DNA from: Mucilaginibacter mallensis
Lineage (GTDB): Bacteria > Bacteroidota > Bacteroidia > Sphingobacteriales > Sphingobacteriaceae
Direction: 5' to 3'
NCBI RefSeq assembly: GCF_900105165.1
Contig: NZ_LT629740.1
Location: 1,488,001 to 1,552,000, forward strand
Length of the DNA stretch: 64,000 nucleotides
Both the position numbers and the translations under genes were made by a program. The notes beneath the pieces were generated by a model, which saw only the letters and a program-made list of their open reading frames with translations, searched no databases and was not told the origin of the DNA. Each line of letters starts with the position of its first letter. Within the stretch, counting starts at the first letter, position 1. Positions 54,022-63,298 of the stretch are shown here, one piece after another.

Positions 54022-57000
54022 TTAAAACTGAACATTTATACCCAGGGTGTAGTTCTTTGGTATGGGGTAGGTTGTACCATCATAATCACCAAAAGGGGTC
54101 ACCTGTTCTGCATCAGGTACAGTGGATTTTTGGAAAACAGCTATGTTGTCAGCCGTAAAATACAACCGGCACGATGTAACTCCTAAAGCATCTGTGAATT
54201 TTTTAGGTAGCCTGTAACCCAATGAAATGGTATTGATCTTCAAATAACTGCCATTCTGGTTAAACATGGTTGTCCATGGAGAATATTCATAAAAATAAGG
54301 GCCGTTAGGATTTAATGCAGGGAATTTTGCCTTATATCCGTTGGGGTTAGCTGCTGCCGCTGCAGGATTCCAGAATCCTAACTGATTAAGATTGGGGATA
54401 CCCGTGTTGACAAAATTATATAGGCCACTTCCCCAGTTATTTAACTGCTGCTGCTGCAATGTATTAACAATTGTACGCCCCAGTGTAAAAGAGGTGTAAA
54501 CACCTAGTGTAAAACCCTTATAGCTAACTGTGTTATTAAAGCCACCTGTAAACGTAGGATTGGGATTACCAGTTGGCTGCAGGTCACCATATTGATTGCC
54601 TGTATCCTCATCAGTCCATACATCGTAGTCTCCATTAATGTCTTTCCAGATCGGGTAACCCGCCCTTACAGGATAATAGCCCTTAAAGTAAGTAAGCAAC
54701 TGCCCTGTTAACGGGTTTACCGGCACCTGGCCCTGTGTATTATAAACACCCTGGTACTGTATCTGGTAGTATACATTTATTGGCTTGCCTACTGTAAACA
54801 CATATTCCTGACCTGTATTAGGATCAGTGTAAACTAATGTACGGTTACCGTTTGGCAGCTTCAGTATTTCATTATGGTTATACGATATGTTGAAATTAGT
54901 ACTCCACTGCACCTTGCTTTGCGGCGACAGGTTGCGTGTATTAAGGTTAATTTCAATACCCCTGTTTCCTACTGTTAATGGTGAATTGGTAGTTTGCTGT
55001 GTATATCCTGTATAAAATGGCAGCGGGAAAGTATAATATTGGTTGCTCGATCTCTTATCGTAATAATCAAAAGTAAGCTGGATCCGGCTGTTCAGGAAAG
55101 ACGCATCAAAACCCAGATCGAGTTGCTTTGTGGGTTCCCACGAAAGCTTCGAATCGGTAAATGCCGTACCCGAACTAAAATTAGGTATACCGATTGGAAC
55201 ACCATTATAGTAACCATTGAGGTTTGATTGGTAATTGTTATTATTAAAGTTATTGTTGCCTGTACCAACAACATAAGTATTGTAAGGTGCATAGTAATCA
55301 GTGGGTTGCTGCCCGCTAATGCCCCAGCTTCCGCGTATCTTAAATTGATCTATCCACTTTATACGTTTCATGAAGTCCTCATCCATGATGTTGTAGCCTG
55401 CGCTCACAGACGGGAAATACCCCCATTTACTGCCGGGCCCAAACCTTGATGAAGCATCGGCGCGCAAAGTAGCGTCCAAAAGGTATTTTTGTTTATAATC
55501 ATAATGTGCCTGCCCGCCCCATGATAAAAGCGAGGATGCCAGGTAATTGGTTGAAGCAAGCAGGTTACCAGCTGATACCCCCTGCACCACCTGAATAGAG
55601 TTATCGGGAATGTAGCTGCCCGACACATAAAGAAGGTTAGTTACATCTCTCTCAAAACTCTGAAATGCAAGTATGGATATGTTGTTGTTTCCGAGCTTTT
55701 TGGTGTAAGATAATATGTTATTGGCATTTACCTGGGTATAATTGCTTAATGAGTCGGATGCCACAGCAGCACCTATGCTGGAGAGATTGGAAGGCGCGGA
55801 AAACTGATTCTCATTTGACTGCTTATTTATCGACTCTTCAGACTTGAGCAATAAGCCAGGCAATATCTGGTAATGCAAGCCTACGAACGCTGTTATATTA
55901 TCATTTCTATCCAGATTGCGTATGCCGGAGTATTGTCCCTTATAAGCAGCAATGTCATTAGCATCAAGATAGTAAAAGGAACTGGGCAGCGAATAACCTG
56001 CTAAAGGATTAACACCATGTATGGAGTTGCTTAATCCCGGCTGCCTGTCCACCCTTGACATGCTGATATTAACCTCAATACCAAACTTCTTAGTTACTTG
56101 GTAATCAATGTTTGAACGGAATGAATATCTGTTAAGTCCGGTGCCATACAATACGCCATCCTGATTAAAATTATTCATGCTGACACGATAATTAAGATTA
56201 TCCGATGCACCAGCTATTGACAGGTCTATATTATGCAGGTAAGCTTTCCTGTATAACAGGCCCTGCCAGTTTGTAGCATTGTTAAATGACGGGTTCAAAC
56301 TGTCGGTAAGCATTTGGGGAAGATTTCCAAGCCCCGACTTATTTGTTTGCTGTGCGATAAAGTTTATTTTCTCATTCCGTTCTTCAGAGCCTGTTGCAGT
56401 TTGCTGCAATTTTGGCTGTGCAGAAAAACCACCATAAACATTCAGCTCTATTTGCGGCTTGCCTTTTTTGGCTTTTTTTGTGGTAACAACTACCACGCCA
56501 TTTGCACCCCGTGACCCCCAGATGGCTGTCGCGGCCGCGTCTTTTTGCACCTCGATACTCTCTATATCGTTTATATTAATACCTGCAAGCACGTCAGTTT
56601 GGGTATTATCAAACTGGCTCATATCGCTGAGGTTAGTTGGTACACCATCAATAATAAACAATGGCGAGCTCAGTGCATTAGCCTCATTAAAACCTGTTGA
56701 AATATTTGTGTTACCCCTAACTACAAATGTGTTACGCACACCGGGCTGGCCATTATAGTTTTGGATATTTACGCCGGGTACTTTACCCTGCAAGGCCTGA
56801 TCAAAACTTGGTGTTGGCAGATCCTCTATATCTTTTCCTGATATTATAGTAATAGCCGCGGTTGTAGTTTTTTTTGATACCTCGTGATAGCCCACCACTA
56901 CAACATCGTCCAGGTCTTTTTTTGATGCCTGTAGTGTGACATCAATAACGGATCTGCCCTTTACCTCAACATTTTTAGGAACATAGCCGATAAAGGAAAA

Positions 57001-57219
57001 CTGTAATACCGCATTTGGCGATACAGACAGGTGGAACCTGCCGTCGAGGTCTGTTACTGTTCCATCGCTAGTACCCTTAACAATTATGGAAACCTGTGGC
57101 AATACTTTGCCATCATCAGACCCCTTAACTACTCCGCTTACACTAACCTGGCCATAGGCAAGGCCATAGTAAACTAAGCATAATAAACAAACAAGCGTTT
57201 TTTTGTAAGCCTTTGCCAT
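54022..57219 (-). CDS. SusC-like TonB-dependent transporter of the GH20 locus
   Basis: 1065 residues from ATG 57217-57219, preferred because a signal peptide then follows at once (KKTLVCLLCLVYYGLAYGQ); the reading to 57306 adds 29 residues before it. Carboxypeptidase-regulatory domain (VSGVVKGSDDGKVLPQVSI, FSFIGYVPK), VVVVGYHEVSKKTTTAAI, plug (KVPGVNIQNYNGQPGVRNTFVVRG in parts, LFIIDGVPTNLSDM, DIESIEVQKDAAATAIWGSRG, NGVVVVTTKKAK) and a barrel ending NYTLGINVQF. It starts a six-gene operon SusC, SusD, FAS1-like, DUF5007-like, DUF3472, LacI. Confidence 0.96.
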   Translation of the reverse strand: MAKAYKKTLVCLLCLVYYGLAYGQVSVSGVVKGSDDGKVLPQVSIIVKGTSDGTVTDLDGRFHLSVSPNAVLQFSFIGYVPKNVEVKGRSVIDVTLQASKKDLDDVVVVGYHEVSKKTTTAAITIISGKDIEDLPTPSFDQALQGKVPGVNIQNYNGQPGVRNTFVVRGNTNISTGFNEANALSSPLFIIDGVPTNLSDMSQFDNTQTDVLAGININDIESIEVQKDAAATAIWGSRGANGVVVVTTKKAKKGKPQIELNVYGGFSAQPKLQQTATGSEERNEKINFIAQQTNKSGLGNLPQMLTDSLNPSFNNATNWQGLLYRKAYLHNIDLSIAGASDNLNYRVSMNNFNQDGVLYGTGLNRYSFRSNIDYQVTKKFGIEVNISMSRVDRQPGLSNSIHGVNPLAGYSLPSSFYYLDANDIAAYKGQYSGIRNLDRNDNITAFVGLHYQILPGLLLKSEESINKQSNENQFSAPSNLSSIGAAVASDSLSNYTQVNANNILSYTKKLGNNNISILAFQSFERDVTNLLYVSGSYIPDNSIQVVQGVSAGNLLASTNYLASSLLSWGGQAHYDYKQKYLLDATLRADASSRFGPGSKWGYFPSVSAGYNIMDEDFMKRIKWIDQFKIRGSWGISGQQPTDYYAPYNTYVVGTGNNNFNNNNYQSNLNGYYNGVPIGIPNFSSGTAFTDSKLSWEPTKQLDLGFDASFLNSRIQLTFDYYDKRSSNQYYTFPLPFYTGYTQQTTNSPLTVGNRGIEINLNTRNLSPQSKVQWSTNFNISYNHNEILKLPNGNRTLVYTDPNTGQEYVFTVGKPINVYYQIQYQGVYNTQGQVPVNPLTGQLLTYFKGYYPVRAGYPIWKDINGDYDVWTDEDTGNQYGDLQPTGNPNPTFTGGFNNTVSYKGFTLGVYTSFTLGRTIVNTLQQQQLNNWGSGLYNFVNTGIPNLNQLGFWNPAAAAANPNGYKAKFPALNPNGPYFYEYSPWTTMFNQNGSYLKINTISLGYRLPKKFTDALGVTSCRLYFTADNIAVFQKSTVPDAEQVTPFGDYDGTTYPIPKNYTLGINVQF

Positions 57220-57410
57220 ACTTTGATTGGATTTAGTTAATAAATAAATAATGCTTAATCGGACTTTTGCTGATGCCTTGTTATACCGCGCATATAACTG
57301 CATCATTGCGGGTATCCTGTTTATAAGTGATTGTTTTCCACTTAACTACCCAAATGATCACAAGTCGAATCTATTTAATAAAAATCTTGAATGGCTGGCA
57401 AAAGCTTGCG

Positions 57411-57420
57411 CAAACGTTTG
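57411..57420. promoter_or_regulatory. LacI-type operator upstream of SusC
   Basis: CAAACGTTTG is a perfect palindrome with the central CG typical of LacI-family operators, within TTGCGCAAACGTTTGTCTTT. It lies 191 bases before the SusC start in the divergent region shared with GH20, and the operon encodes a LacI protein. Confidence 0.65.
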
Positions 57421-57657
57421 TCTTTAAAGTGTCAAAATTAAAGTAGCGCACAATATTTATAATGAATGTGAATAGCGTTTTTTTTAAAATGAAAGTACCA
57501 GTGTTGAATGGGTGGTAAAATGGTATCAATGTTTATTATTGTGATACAAATACTATTATATGTTGTTCAGCAATAATAGATTGGCAGACTAAAAGCTTGT
57601 AAACAAGTTATTACAACCTTTTTAATTTTAATTAAAATGCCTCTATTGATCGTTAAT

Positions 57658-57667
57658 CAAACGATTG
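57658..57667. promoter_or_regulatory. Second, imperfect LacI-type site on the GH20 side
   Basis: CAAACGATTG differs from the palindrome at 57411 in one symmetric pair and keeps the central CG. It lies 229 bases before the GH20 start and 247 bases (centre to centre) from the first site; looping between the two is possible. Could be chance. Confidence 0.35.
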
Positions 57668-57754
57668 TGTAGTGTCTTTTAAAATTTAATTAATGGCTAA
57701 TATTAACTTGAATAGATTAAAAACTTTATTTATTTACTTATTAATCTTCCAATT

Positions 57755-57864
57755 ATGAAAAAAGCAATTTGTTTAAAACCATGGTTTTCCTGCTGTTATC
57801 GGCAGGTATTATCCACTATATCATAGTTACAGCAGGGAACAAATTTAGTGTGGACATAAAATAG
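57755..57864 (+). pseudogene. Frameshifted short leader-like ORF
   Basis: ATG 57755 starts MKKAICLKP and stops after 23 codons, but in another frame the same DNA reads on as TMVFLLLSAGIIHYIIVTAG to TAG at 57862-57864. Joined by a one-base change in the A-run near 57778, it would be a signal peptide-like protein MKKAICLKTMVFLLLSAGII. It is probably the broken 5' end of an exported protein gene, or chance. GH20 begins 32 bases later. Confidence 0.3.
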
Positions 57865-57896
57865 ATCTGAACCTGAACTTACAAACACAACTTATT

Positions 57897-60239
57897 ATGC
57901 AAAAAACTATATATACAATTATTTTAATAATGATAACCCGGAGCCTGTCTTTTGCACAGGTTGACAGTTCTGTAATAAAATCAGTATCCGGTATTCCAGC
58001 CATAAAACCGGGCGATACCAAAGTCACTTTTCCTGAAGCGCCAAATGGCTACCATCTGGTTTTGAAAGGGAGCGATCATAACCCTATAATTGACAGTACC
58101 GGAAGGGTCGCTAAACCCCTGGTAGCAAAAAATGTAACTCTGTATTTTCAGCTGCTAAGCAATACTAACGATACCTTAAAATATGACGTATCAAAGCAAG
58201 TATTTGTGCATGGAAAATATGCGGATACAGGGATTAATCCCCAACCTTTTGTTATCCCCGCATTGCGCGAATGGCATGGCAGCGCGGGCACTTTTGTTTT
58301 AACACATGCCTCAAGGATCGTTATAAATATCCGCGATAAACAAGTACTACAAAAGGCAATTGTTATACTGCAAAATGAGCTAAAAGAAGAAACTGGCCTC
58401 AACTTAAAAATAGCATCAGGTAAACCCCAAAAGGGCGATATTTATTTAATCCTGCACGAAAAAGACGCCGCCATTGGCGATGAAGGTTATTATTTTGAAG
58501 CTGGGAGTTTTATAAAAATCAGTGCACTTGATTATCAGGGCGTATTTTGGGGCACGCGCACTTTATTGCAATTACTTGAACAGAAAAGAACCATCCCCAA
58601 AGGCATTGCCCGCGATTATCCCGAATTTAAAGTGCGTGGTTTTATTCTGGATGATGGACGTAAATTTTTCAGCTTGCAATTCCTGCGCGATTACGTTAAA
58701 TTCATGTCATACTACAAAATGAATGATTTCCAGATTCATTTAAGCGATAATGGTTTCAGGAAATATTTCGGCAATAAATGGGATAGCACTTATTCAGCAT
58801 TCCGTTTACAAAATGATACCTATCCGGGCCTTACCGCTAAAGACGGCTCATACACTAAACAGGAGTTTATAGCGCTGCAGCAATTAGCCAATGACTATGG
58901 AGTACGCATCATCCCTGAAATAGATGTGCCTGCCCATGCGCTCGCTTTTACCAAAGCAGTTCCGGCAATTGGCAGTAGGCAATATGGTATGGATCACCTC
59001 GACCTGCACAATCCGCTTACCTATACGGTTATTGAAAACGTGTTTAAGGAATATTTATCAGGCGATCATCCTGTATTTATGGGAAAAGAGGTACATATCG
59101 GTACCGATGAATATGATAAAAGAGACGCTGAAGCCTTTCGCGCTTTTACTGATCATTTCATAAAATATGTACAGGGCTATGGCAAAGAGGTGAGGCTTTG
59201 GGGCGCGTTAACACACGCGGCAGGAGCTACGCCGGTAACTGTAAAAAATGTAACCATGAACACCTGGTATAATGGCTACGCCAACCCAATTGCAATGAAA
59301 AAGCTCGGTTACAACCAGATTAGTACGCCTGATGGCTGGCTGTATATTGTACCTGCCGCCGACTATTATTACGACTATCTGGATACTAAAAACCTTTATG
59401 ATAACTGGACCCCATCAATGATAGGCGAAGTAAATTTCCCGGTTGGTGACCCCACCATATTAGGTGGTGCTTTCGCAGTATGGAACGATATTGTGGGTAA
59501 TGGCATCAGCGAAAAGGATGTGCATGACCGTGTATTTCCCGCCATGCAGGTATTATCCCAAAAAATGTGGAATGGTAGTGCTAACATCATGAAGTTTGAT
59601 GATTTTGAAAGCGCGGGCAAGAAAATAAGCGAAGGCCCCGAAACAAATATACGGGGCAAAATAGGCAAACCTGATCAGCCGTTGGTGGCTTATTTTAATT
59701 TCGATAAAAAGGATGAAAGGGTACAACTCTATCAGGCCGACTATGCAAAAGGGCATAAAGGAAACGCTCTGTCGTTTTTAGGAAAAAATAGTATTGCCGA
59801 ACTACCCTATAAAGAGATTGGTTATGATTATACTGTTTCCTTTTGGATAAATGCAGCTGATAACAATCCTGATAGTGCCATTATTTTTAGATCACCCAAT
59901 TCGGCAGTAAAACTAAAACAAGGTAGCACCGGTAATTTAGGCTTTTCCAGAGATGGGTATAATTTCGATTTTGGTTATGCTGTACCTACAAACACCTGGA
60001 CACATATTGTAATTACCGGCACAAACAAAGGGACGAGCCTATACGTAAATGGCCAATTACAGAAGAAGATGTATGACGATTTCATCCAGTTTACAGATAA
60101 AGACAAAACTAAAAAGCGCAGATCAGAAACTTTGTTTTTCCCCTTACAGAAAGTAGGGGGCTTTAATGGAAAAATAGATGATCTGCAAGTATGGAACAAA
60201 GAATTAACGGATAAAGAGATTGAAGATTTATTATACTGA
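57897..60239 (+). CDS. GH20 beta-N-acetylhexosaminidase with C-terminal LamG-like domain
   Basis: 780 residues with a signal peptide (TIILIMITRSLSFAQ). An N-terminal chitobiase-type sandwich (about 30-120) precedes the GH20b-type alpha/beta domain (about 120-245) and the catalytic barrel: VRGFILDDGRKFFSL, MNDFQIHLSDNGF, RIIPEIDVPAHALAF and the catalytic pair in HIGTDEYDKRD (about D404-E405), later LYIVPAADYYYDYLD and GGAFAVWNDIVG. GH20 enzymes remove terminal beta-linked GlcNAc or GalNAc by substrate-assisted catalysis; some are lacto-N-biosidases. The C-terminal about 190 residues (YFNFDKKDERVQ, LSFLGKNSIAELPYKEIGYDYTVSFWINAAD in parts, NGKIDDLQVWNKELTDKEI) form a LamG-like binding domain. 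Divergent from the SusC operon. Confidence 0.93.
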   Translation: MQKTIYTIILIMITRSLSFAQVDSSVIKSVSGIPAIKPGDTKVTFPEAPNGYHLVLKGSDHNPIIDSTGRVAKPLVAKNVTLYFQLLSNTNDTLKYDVSKQVFVHGKYADTGINPQPFVIPALREWHGSAGTFVLTHASRIVINIRDKQVLQKAIVILQNELKEETGLNLKIASGKPQKGDIYLILHEKDAAIGDEGYYFEAGSFIKISALDYQGVFWGTRTLLQLLEQKRTIPKGIARDYPEFKVRGFILDDGRKFFSLQFLRDYVKFMSYYKMNDFQIHLSDNGFRKYFGNKWDSTYSAFRLQNDTYPGLTAKDGSYTKQEFIALQQLANDYGVRIIPEIDVPAHALAFTKAVPAIGSRQYGMDHLDLHNPLTYTVIENVFKEYLSGDHPVFMGKEVHIGTDEYDKRDAEAFRAFTDHFIKYVQGYGKEVRLWGALTHAAGATPVTVKNVTMNTWYNGYANPIAMKKLGYNQISTPDGWLYIVPAADYYYDYLDTKNLYDNWTPSMIGEVNFPVGDPTILGGAFAVWNDIVGNGISEKDVHDRVFPAMQVLSQKMWNGSANIMKFDDFESAGKKISEGPETNIRGKIGKPDQPLVAYFNFDKKDERVQLYQADYAKGHKGNALSFLGKNSIAELPYKEIGYDYTVSFWINAADNNPDSAIIFRSPNSAVKLKQGSTGNLGFSRDGYNFDFGYAVPTNTWTHIVITGTNKGTSLYVNGQLQKKMYDDFIQFTDKDKTKKRRSETLFFPLQKVGGFNGKIDDLQVWNKELTDKEIEDLLY

Positions 60240-60329
60240 TCGTTTAAATGGTAATAATATCGAACCAGTTTTTAAATTATGAAAATGAAAATTTAACTAA
60301 TTGACAATAAGGTATTTGTCGCTCATAAA

Positions 60330-60361
60330 AAAGGAGATGCTCAAAATTGAACATCTCCTTT
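60330..60361. terminator. Hairpin terminator after GH20
   Basis: AAAGGAGATGCTC (60330-60342) pairs with GAACATCTCCTTT (60349-60361) with one C-A mismatch, around AAAATT; it is flanked by an A-run and a T-run, 90 bases after the GH20 stop. Confidence 0.65.
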
Positions 60362-60482
60362 CAGTGGAGTGGGTGAGGAGTTAGGTCGAACACTTTATTC
60401 CTCTTTTATTGATTATTAGTGAATTGTAAACCAATAAGTTATTTATTTTCATGTGTTAGATTTTTTTATCATATTCTCAAAC

Positions 60483-60646
60483 ATGCATCTTCAATCTATT
60501 TCAGTCAAAAATTTCAGGCGTTTAAAAAAATGTCTGATTGATCTTGAAAAGAAGTCTCCATTTTTGTCGGTTCTAACAATAATGTGAAAACTTCGGCAAC
60601 TTATATTCTGCATCGTTTCCTTGATCCAAAGCTTCAGTTTACTTTA
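60483..60646 (+). pseudogene. Decayed 5' end of an OLD-type AAA ATPase gene
   Basis: From ATG 60483 the frame reads MHLQSISVKNFRRLKKCLI then DLEKK, the typical start of ABC/OLD-type ATPases (x-x-x-I-x-N-F-R-x-x), and stops at 60585-60587. Restoring one T in the TTTTT run at 60561-60565 continues as FVGSNNNVKTSATYILHRFL and DPKLQFTL, matching the Walker A region (usually GxNNSGKTS; here the Gly before KTS is Val). Homology ends at about 60646, exactly where the opposite-strand collagen-like gene stops. So the gene is frameshifted, mutated in the P-loop and cut off after about 55 codons. Such ATPases occur in overcoming-lysogenization or defence-type systems. Confidence 0.65.
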
Positions 60647-61987
60647 TGGATTGGTCATTGTAAAAGTCACATTTCCTATCCGCCCATCAGCGCCATCGGA
60701 ACCGGATCGCCCATCCTGGCCATTTAAACCAGCATTCCCATTCGGGTTTCCGCTTCCTCCACTTCCACCCATGCCACCTCTGCCGGCCCTGCCCCCGGAT
60801 CCACCTTTACCCGGGATACTAATTGCTTTAATCAAGTTTAGAAAGGGTTTCACAGCTGGCGAATAAATAACAGTAATGTTTCCGCCATTACCCCCGGTAT
60901 CACCATCCTGGCCATTTCCGCCATCCTGACCGTTGCTGCCATCTCCACCCGGACCGGTTACTAAATTAGTAGTAGTGGTAGTTGTACCATCGCCATTGGT
61001 GGTGGTTTCTACATCAGCCGAAACTGTTCCGGGCGCGCCCGTTGTACCGGCAAAACCATCCATGCCATTTATACCATCACTGCCATCTGCACCTTTACTT
61101 GAAATATCAATCGAACCTCCATTTGTATTGATCCAATAATTATAGGTTTTTTGTGTAGCATCATTTTGTATCTTAATTTTTAGCAATTGAGCATTGATAA
61201 TTGAATCGTGATAAATATCTGCTGTTACGTTTAAACCGTACCCTGTTCCGCTAGATTGTATGTTGCACTGATAGTTTGCAACATAATTGAGTAAAAAGTT
61301 AAGCGTATCGGTTATAGCGGTGTTTTTAGCAAATAAAGCTATTAACTGTATTTTATCATTTTTAATTTTGGTTGGGTCTTTATTGATTTCTAAATCGTCT
61401 TTTGATTTCGAAATATGAACACCGTTAAACAGGAAAGTAAAATCTTTTAAATTCTTCTTCACCGGGGCCCACTTGTCAATGAACATTTTGTTATCAAAGT
61501 ATTTTCGCACACCAAATTGAACATGGTCGCCAGGAGCTTTAGAAAAATTGCCTGTGGTTAAAATATTTATCTTCGTTTCATAATTATAGGGTATTTTTTG
61601 ACTGAATAACCAGTTTCCTTTACTGCTGAAAAATAAAAAGGATTTTTTTGTGTAGACATTAACTGTTAATGAATCTCCTTTTTTATATCCTTTTCCACTT
61701 CCTTTTATTTTAATTTTTCCATTTGAGTAATTGCCGCTATCCACTTCTATTTCATATTTCGACCAATCATCAGCACCATTTAAAAAACCTTTGGTTTGTG
61801 ATTTTTGTCCCTTGCCAGATATAGCTAAGATACCTATAGGCAACGAATTGCCTTTTATGCGTAATACAGCCGGATCGTATTCAAGAAGATATTTTTGCGT
61901 GTCTGCTTTTGCGTTATTAACCTGCGATTGAGCAAATATCGGTAAGCACCAAATTAAAGAGAGAAGAACTGTAATAAAGAATTTCAT
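60644..61987 (-). CDS. Secreted protein with C-terminal collagen-like Gly-X-Y region
   Basis: 447 residues with a signal peptide (FITVLLSLIWCLPIFAQ). Residues about 20-290 are beta-rich and of no family I recognise (KYLLEYDPAVLRIKGNSLP, LTVNVYTKKSFLFFSSKG, FLFNGVHISKSKDDLEIN). From about 300 the chain turns into Gly-rich repeats: a Gly-X-Y block (GADGSDGINGMDGFAG, GAPGT), an acidic/Thr-rich break with TTTTTT, a second block (GGDGSNGQDGGNGQDGDTGG), an insert (VIYSPAVKPFLNLIKAI) and a last block rich in GKGGSGGRAGRGGMGG and GLNGQDGRSGSDGADG. Few Pro residues, so a stable collagen triple helix is uncertain. Likely a surface or matrix protein. It runs into the end of the ATPase relic. Confidence 0.75.
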   Translation of the reverse strand: MKFFITVLLSLIWCLPIFAQSQVNNAKADTQKYLLEYDPAVLRIKGNSLPIGILAISGKGQKSQTKGFLNGADDWSKYEIEVDSGNYSNGKIKIKGSGKGYKKGDSLTVNVYTKKSFLFFSSKGNWLFSQKIPYNYETKINILTTGNFSKAPGDHVQFGVRKYFDNKMFIDKWAPVKKNLKDFTFLFNGVHISKSKDDLEINKDPTKIKNDKIQLIALFAKNTAITDTLNFLLNYVANYQCNIQSSGTGYGLNVTADIYHDSIINAQLLKIKIQNDATQKTYNYWINTNGGSIDISSKGADGSDGINGMDGFAGTTGAPGTVSADVETTTNGDGTTTTTTNLVTGPGGDGSNGQDGGNGQDGDTGGNGGNITVIYSPAVKPFLNLIKAISIPGKGGSGGRAGRGGMGGSGGSGNPNGNAGLNGQDGRSGSDGADGRIGNVTFTMTNP

Positions 61988-62367
61988 AGGTGTCGATAGG
62001 GCTAACTAACCTTCGTTAAAAGTAAGATAAGTAAATGCCGAAAAGGTTTAAGTAAAGGCTGAATTAAAATGTTCTGGTTAGTTACAGGTTTTGCAAGGAC
62101 AGAATCCACCGATATTCGCTAACTTCCGATATCATCCATACAAAGGCTTTTGAATAATCTTTCCCATACTGTTCCCACAGATCGGTTATTTAGTGGACCT
62201 TAGCCTATAAATATCGCAGCTTTAGAGGGTGATGTTAGGCTGAAATAGATAAACTTACGGCACGGATCAAATAGTAAAACCTCCCGGAATGTTCAGCTAT
62301 AACACCCTTAAAAAAATGCTTGTTTTGAAAATAACTGATTGCGTTATATTGGTTATCCTCTTTATAA
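61988..62367. other. Intergenic region
   Basis: 380 bases between two minus-strand genes. No terminator-like stem or credible gene is seen. A 34-codon minus-strand frame at about 62083-62189 has a protein-like look but no start codon and no recognisable relative. The collagen-like gene promoter is presumably here. Confidence 0.4.
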
Positions 62368-63243
62368 TTATTCCAGAATCATGTGAGACCGTGAGTAATC
62401 AAATACGACAGTATATCTGCTAAGCAGCCCTGCACCTATTTTATCAGCCCCCGATACTCCATCCAGGTTGTGGAGGATGTACTTACCTATCTGAAATGTT
62501 TCTATTTTTCCCTGTACAATCGTAAACTTTTGTCCAACACCGACACCCCCAACTACCTCTTTTTTAGGACCGGTAGACACGTTTAGCAAATTCTCGTTAA
62601 TTACATCGGAAGACCCTGTATCAATCGCATAATCTTTTTCCACAAGGGCACGGCCGTACACCTTTACCTTAGCCTTAAAGTGCGGTATCTTTTTGAAAAA
62701 GCTGATCGGTACAACCGAACCTTTTCCCTTGTAATGATAACTCTCCGGTTGATATAAACGGATAACTTTATTTTTATAATTTATCTCAATAACATACTTC
62801 AAAAAGAAGTCATAACCCAAGAGTCCATCAAGCTTTTGCCCCGGCACAGCATTGGACAGATTAATAATATCCGATCGGGGAACCAATGTTTTTATATCCT
62901 TAAGCTTATATGTAATGCTATCACAGTAACTAACCTTGACAGCCCCCGTACCCGCGCCATGAATAATTCCGTCGCCTGAACCTGTTAAATGAAGTGAGTT
63001 AACGATTGACGAATCGACTACACAAACACTGGAGCCGCCGTCTAAAATAAAGCGACAGTATGCCGACCCGTTAACTGAAACAGGTACGTAGATCAGGTTA
63101 TCAATCGTTTCAAAATGGATTTCAGCAATCCACCTGTTTTCAACAGTTTTATTGTGAACAAAGGTCTTTGCAATGCTTAAAGGCCCGAAAGCCTGGCACA
63201 AGACCGCGACCACAATAAATATGATTTTTTTATTTTTTTTCAT
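62368..63243 (-). CDS. Retropepsin-like aspartic protease-type protein with two active-site motifs
   Basis: 291 residues with a signal peptide (IIFIVVAVLCQAFG). Two repeated lobes each carry the clan AA motif: FILDGGSS with D68 and YAIDTGSS with D208, each followed by a hydrophobic strand and a Gly-rich stretch (LLGYDFFLKYVIEINYKNK; GAGLLSRYTVVFDYSRSHMI). The first motif is DGGS rather than the usual DTGS, but the Asp is retained. Related exported proteins in Bacteroidota are annotated as aspartyl-protease or PDZ-containing proteins; here no PDZ domain is visible and the protein is short. Whether it cleaves is unknown. It stands alone between a terminator and a long spacer. Confidence 0.78.
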   Translation of the reverse strand: MKKNKKIIFIVVAVLCQAFGPLSIAKTFVHNKTVENRWIAEIHFETIDNLIYVPVSVNGSAYCRFILDGGSSVCVVDSSIVNSLHLTGSGDGIIHGAGTGAVKVSYCDSITYKLKDIKTLVPRSDIINLSNAVPGQKLDGLLGYDFFLKYVIEINYKNKVIRLYQPESYHYKGKGSVVPISFFKKIPHFKAKVKVYGRALVEKDYAIDTGSSDVINENLLNVSTGPKKEVVGGVGVGQKFTIVQGKIETFQIGKYILHNLDGVSGADKIGAGLLSRYTVVFDYSRSHMILE

Positions 63244-63298
63244 CTTAATTTAGTTCGCGGTAGGTGTTATCACTACACTCCTAAATTAGAAAATAATT

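Noticed and set aside
60621..60866. Pro-rich plus-strand frame (PPLPPMPPLPALPPDPP)
   Set aside because: It is the antisense of the Gly-rich collagen-like repeats on the minus strand; repeat complementarity explains it.
62083..62189. 34-codon minus-strand frame with protein-like composition (begins TDLWEQYGKDYSKAF)
   Set aside because: No start codon, bounded closely by stops, and no recognisable relative; likely chance.
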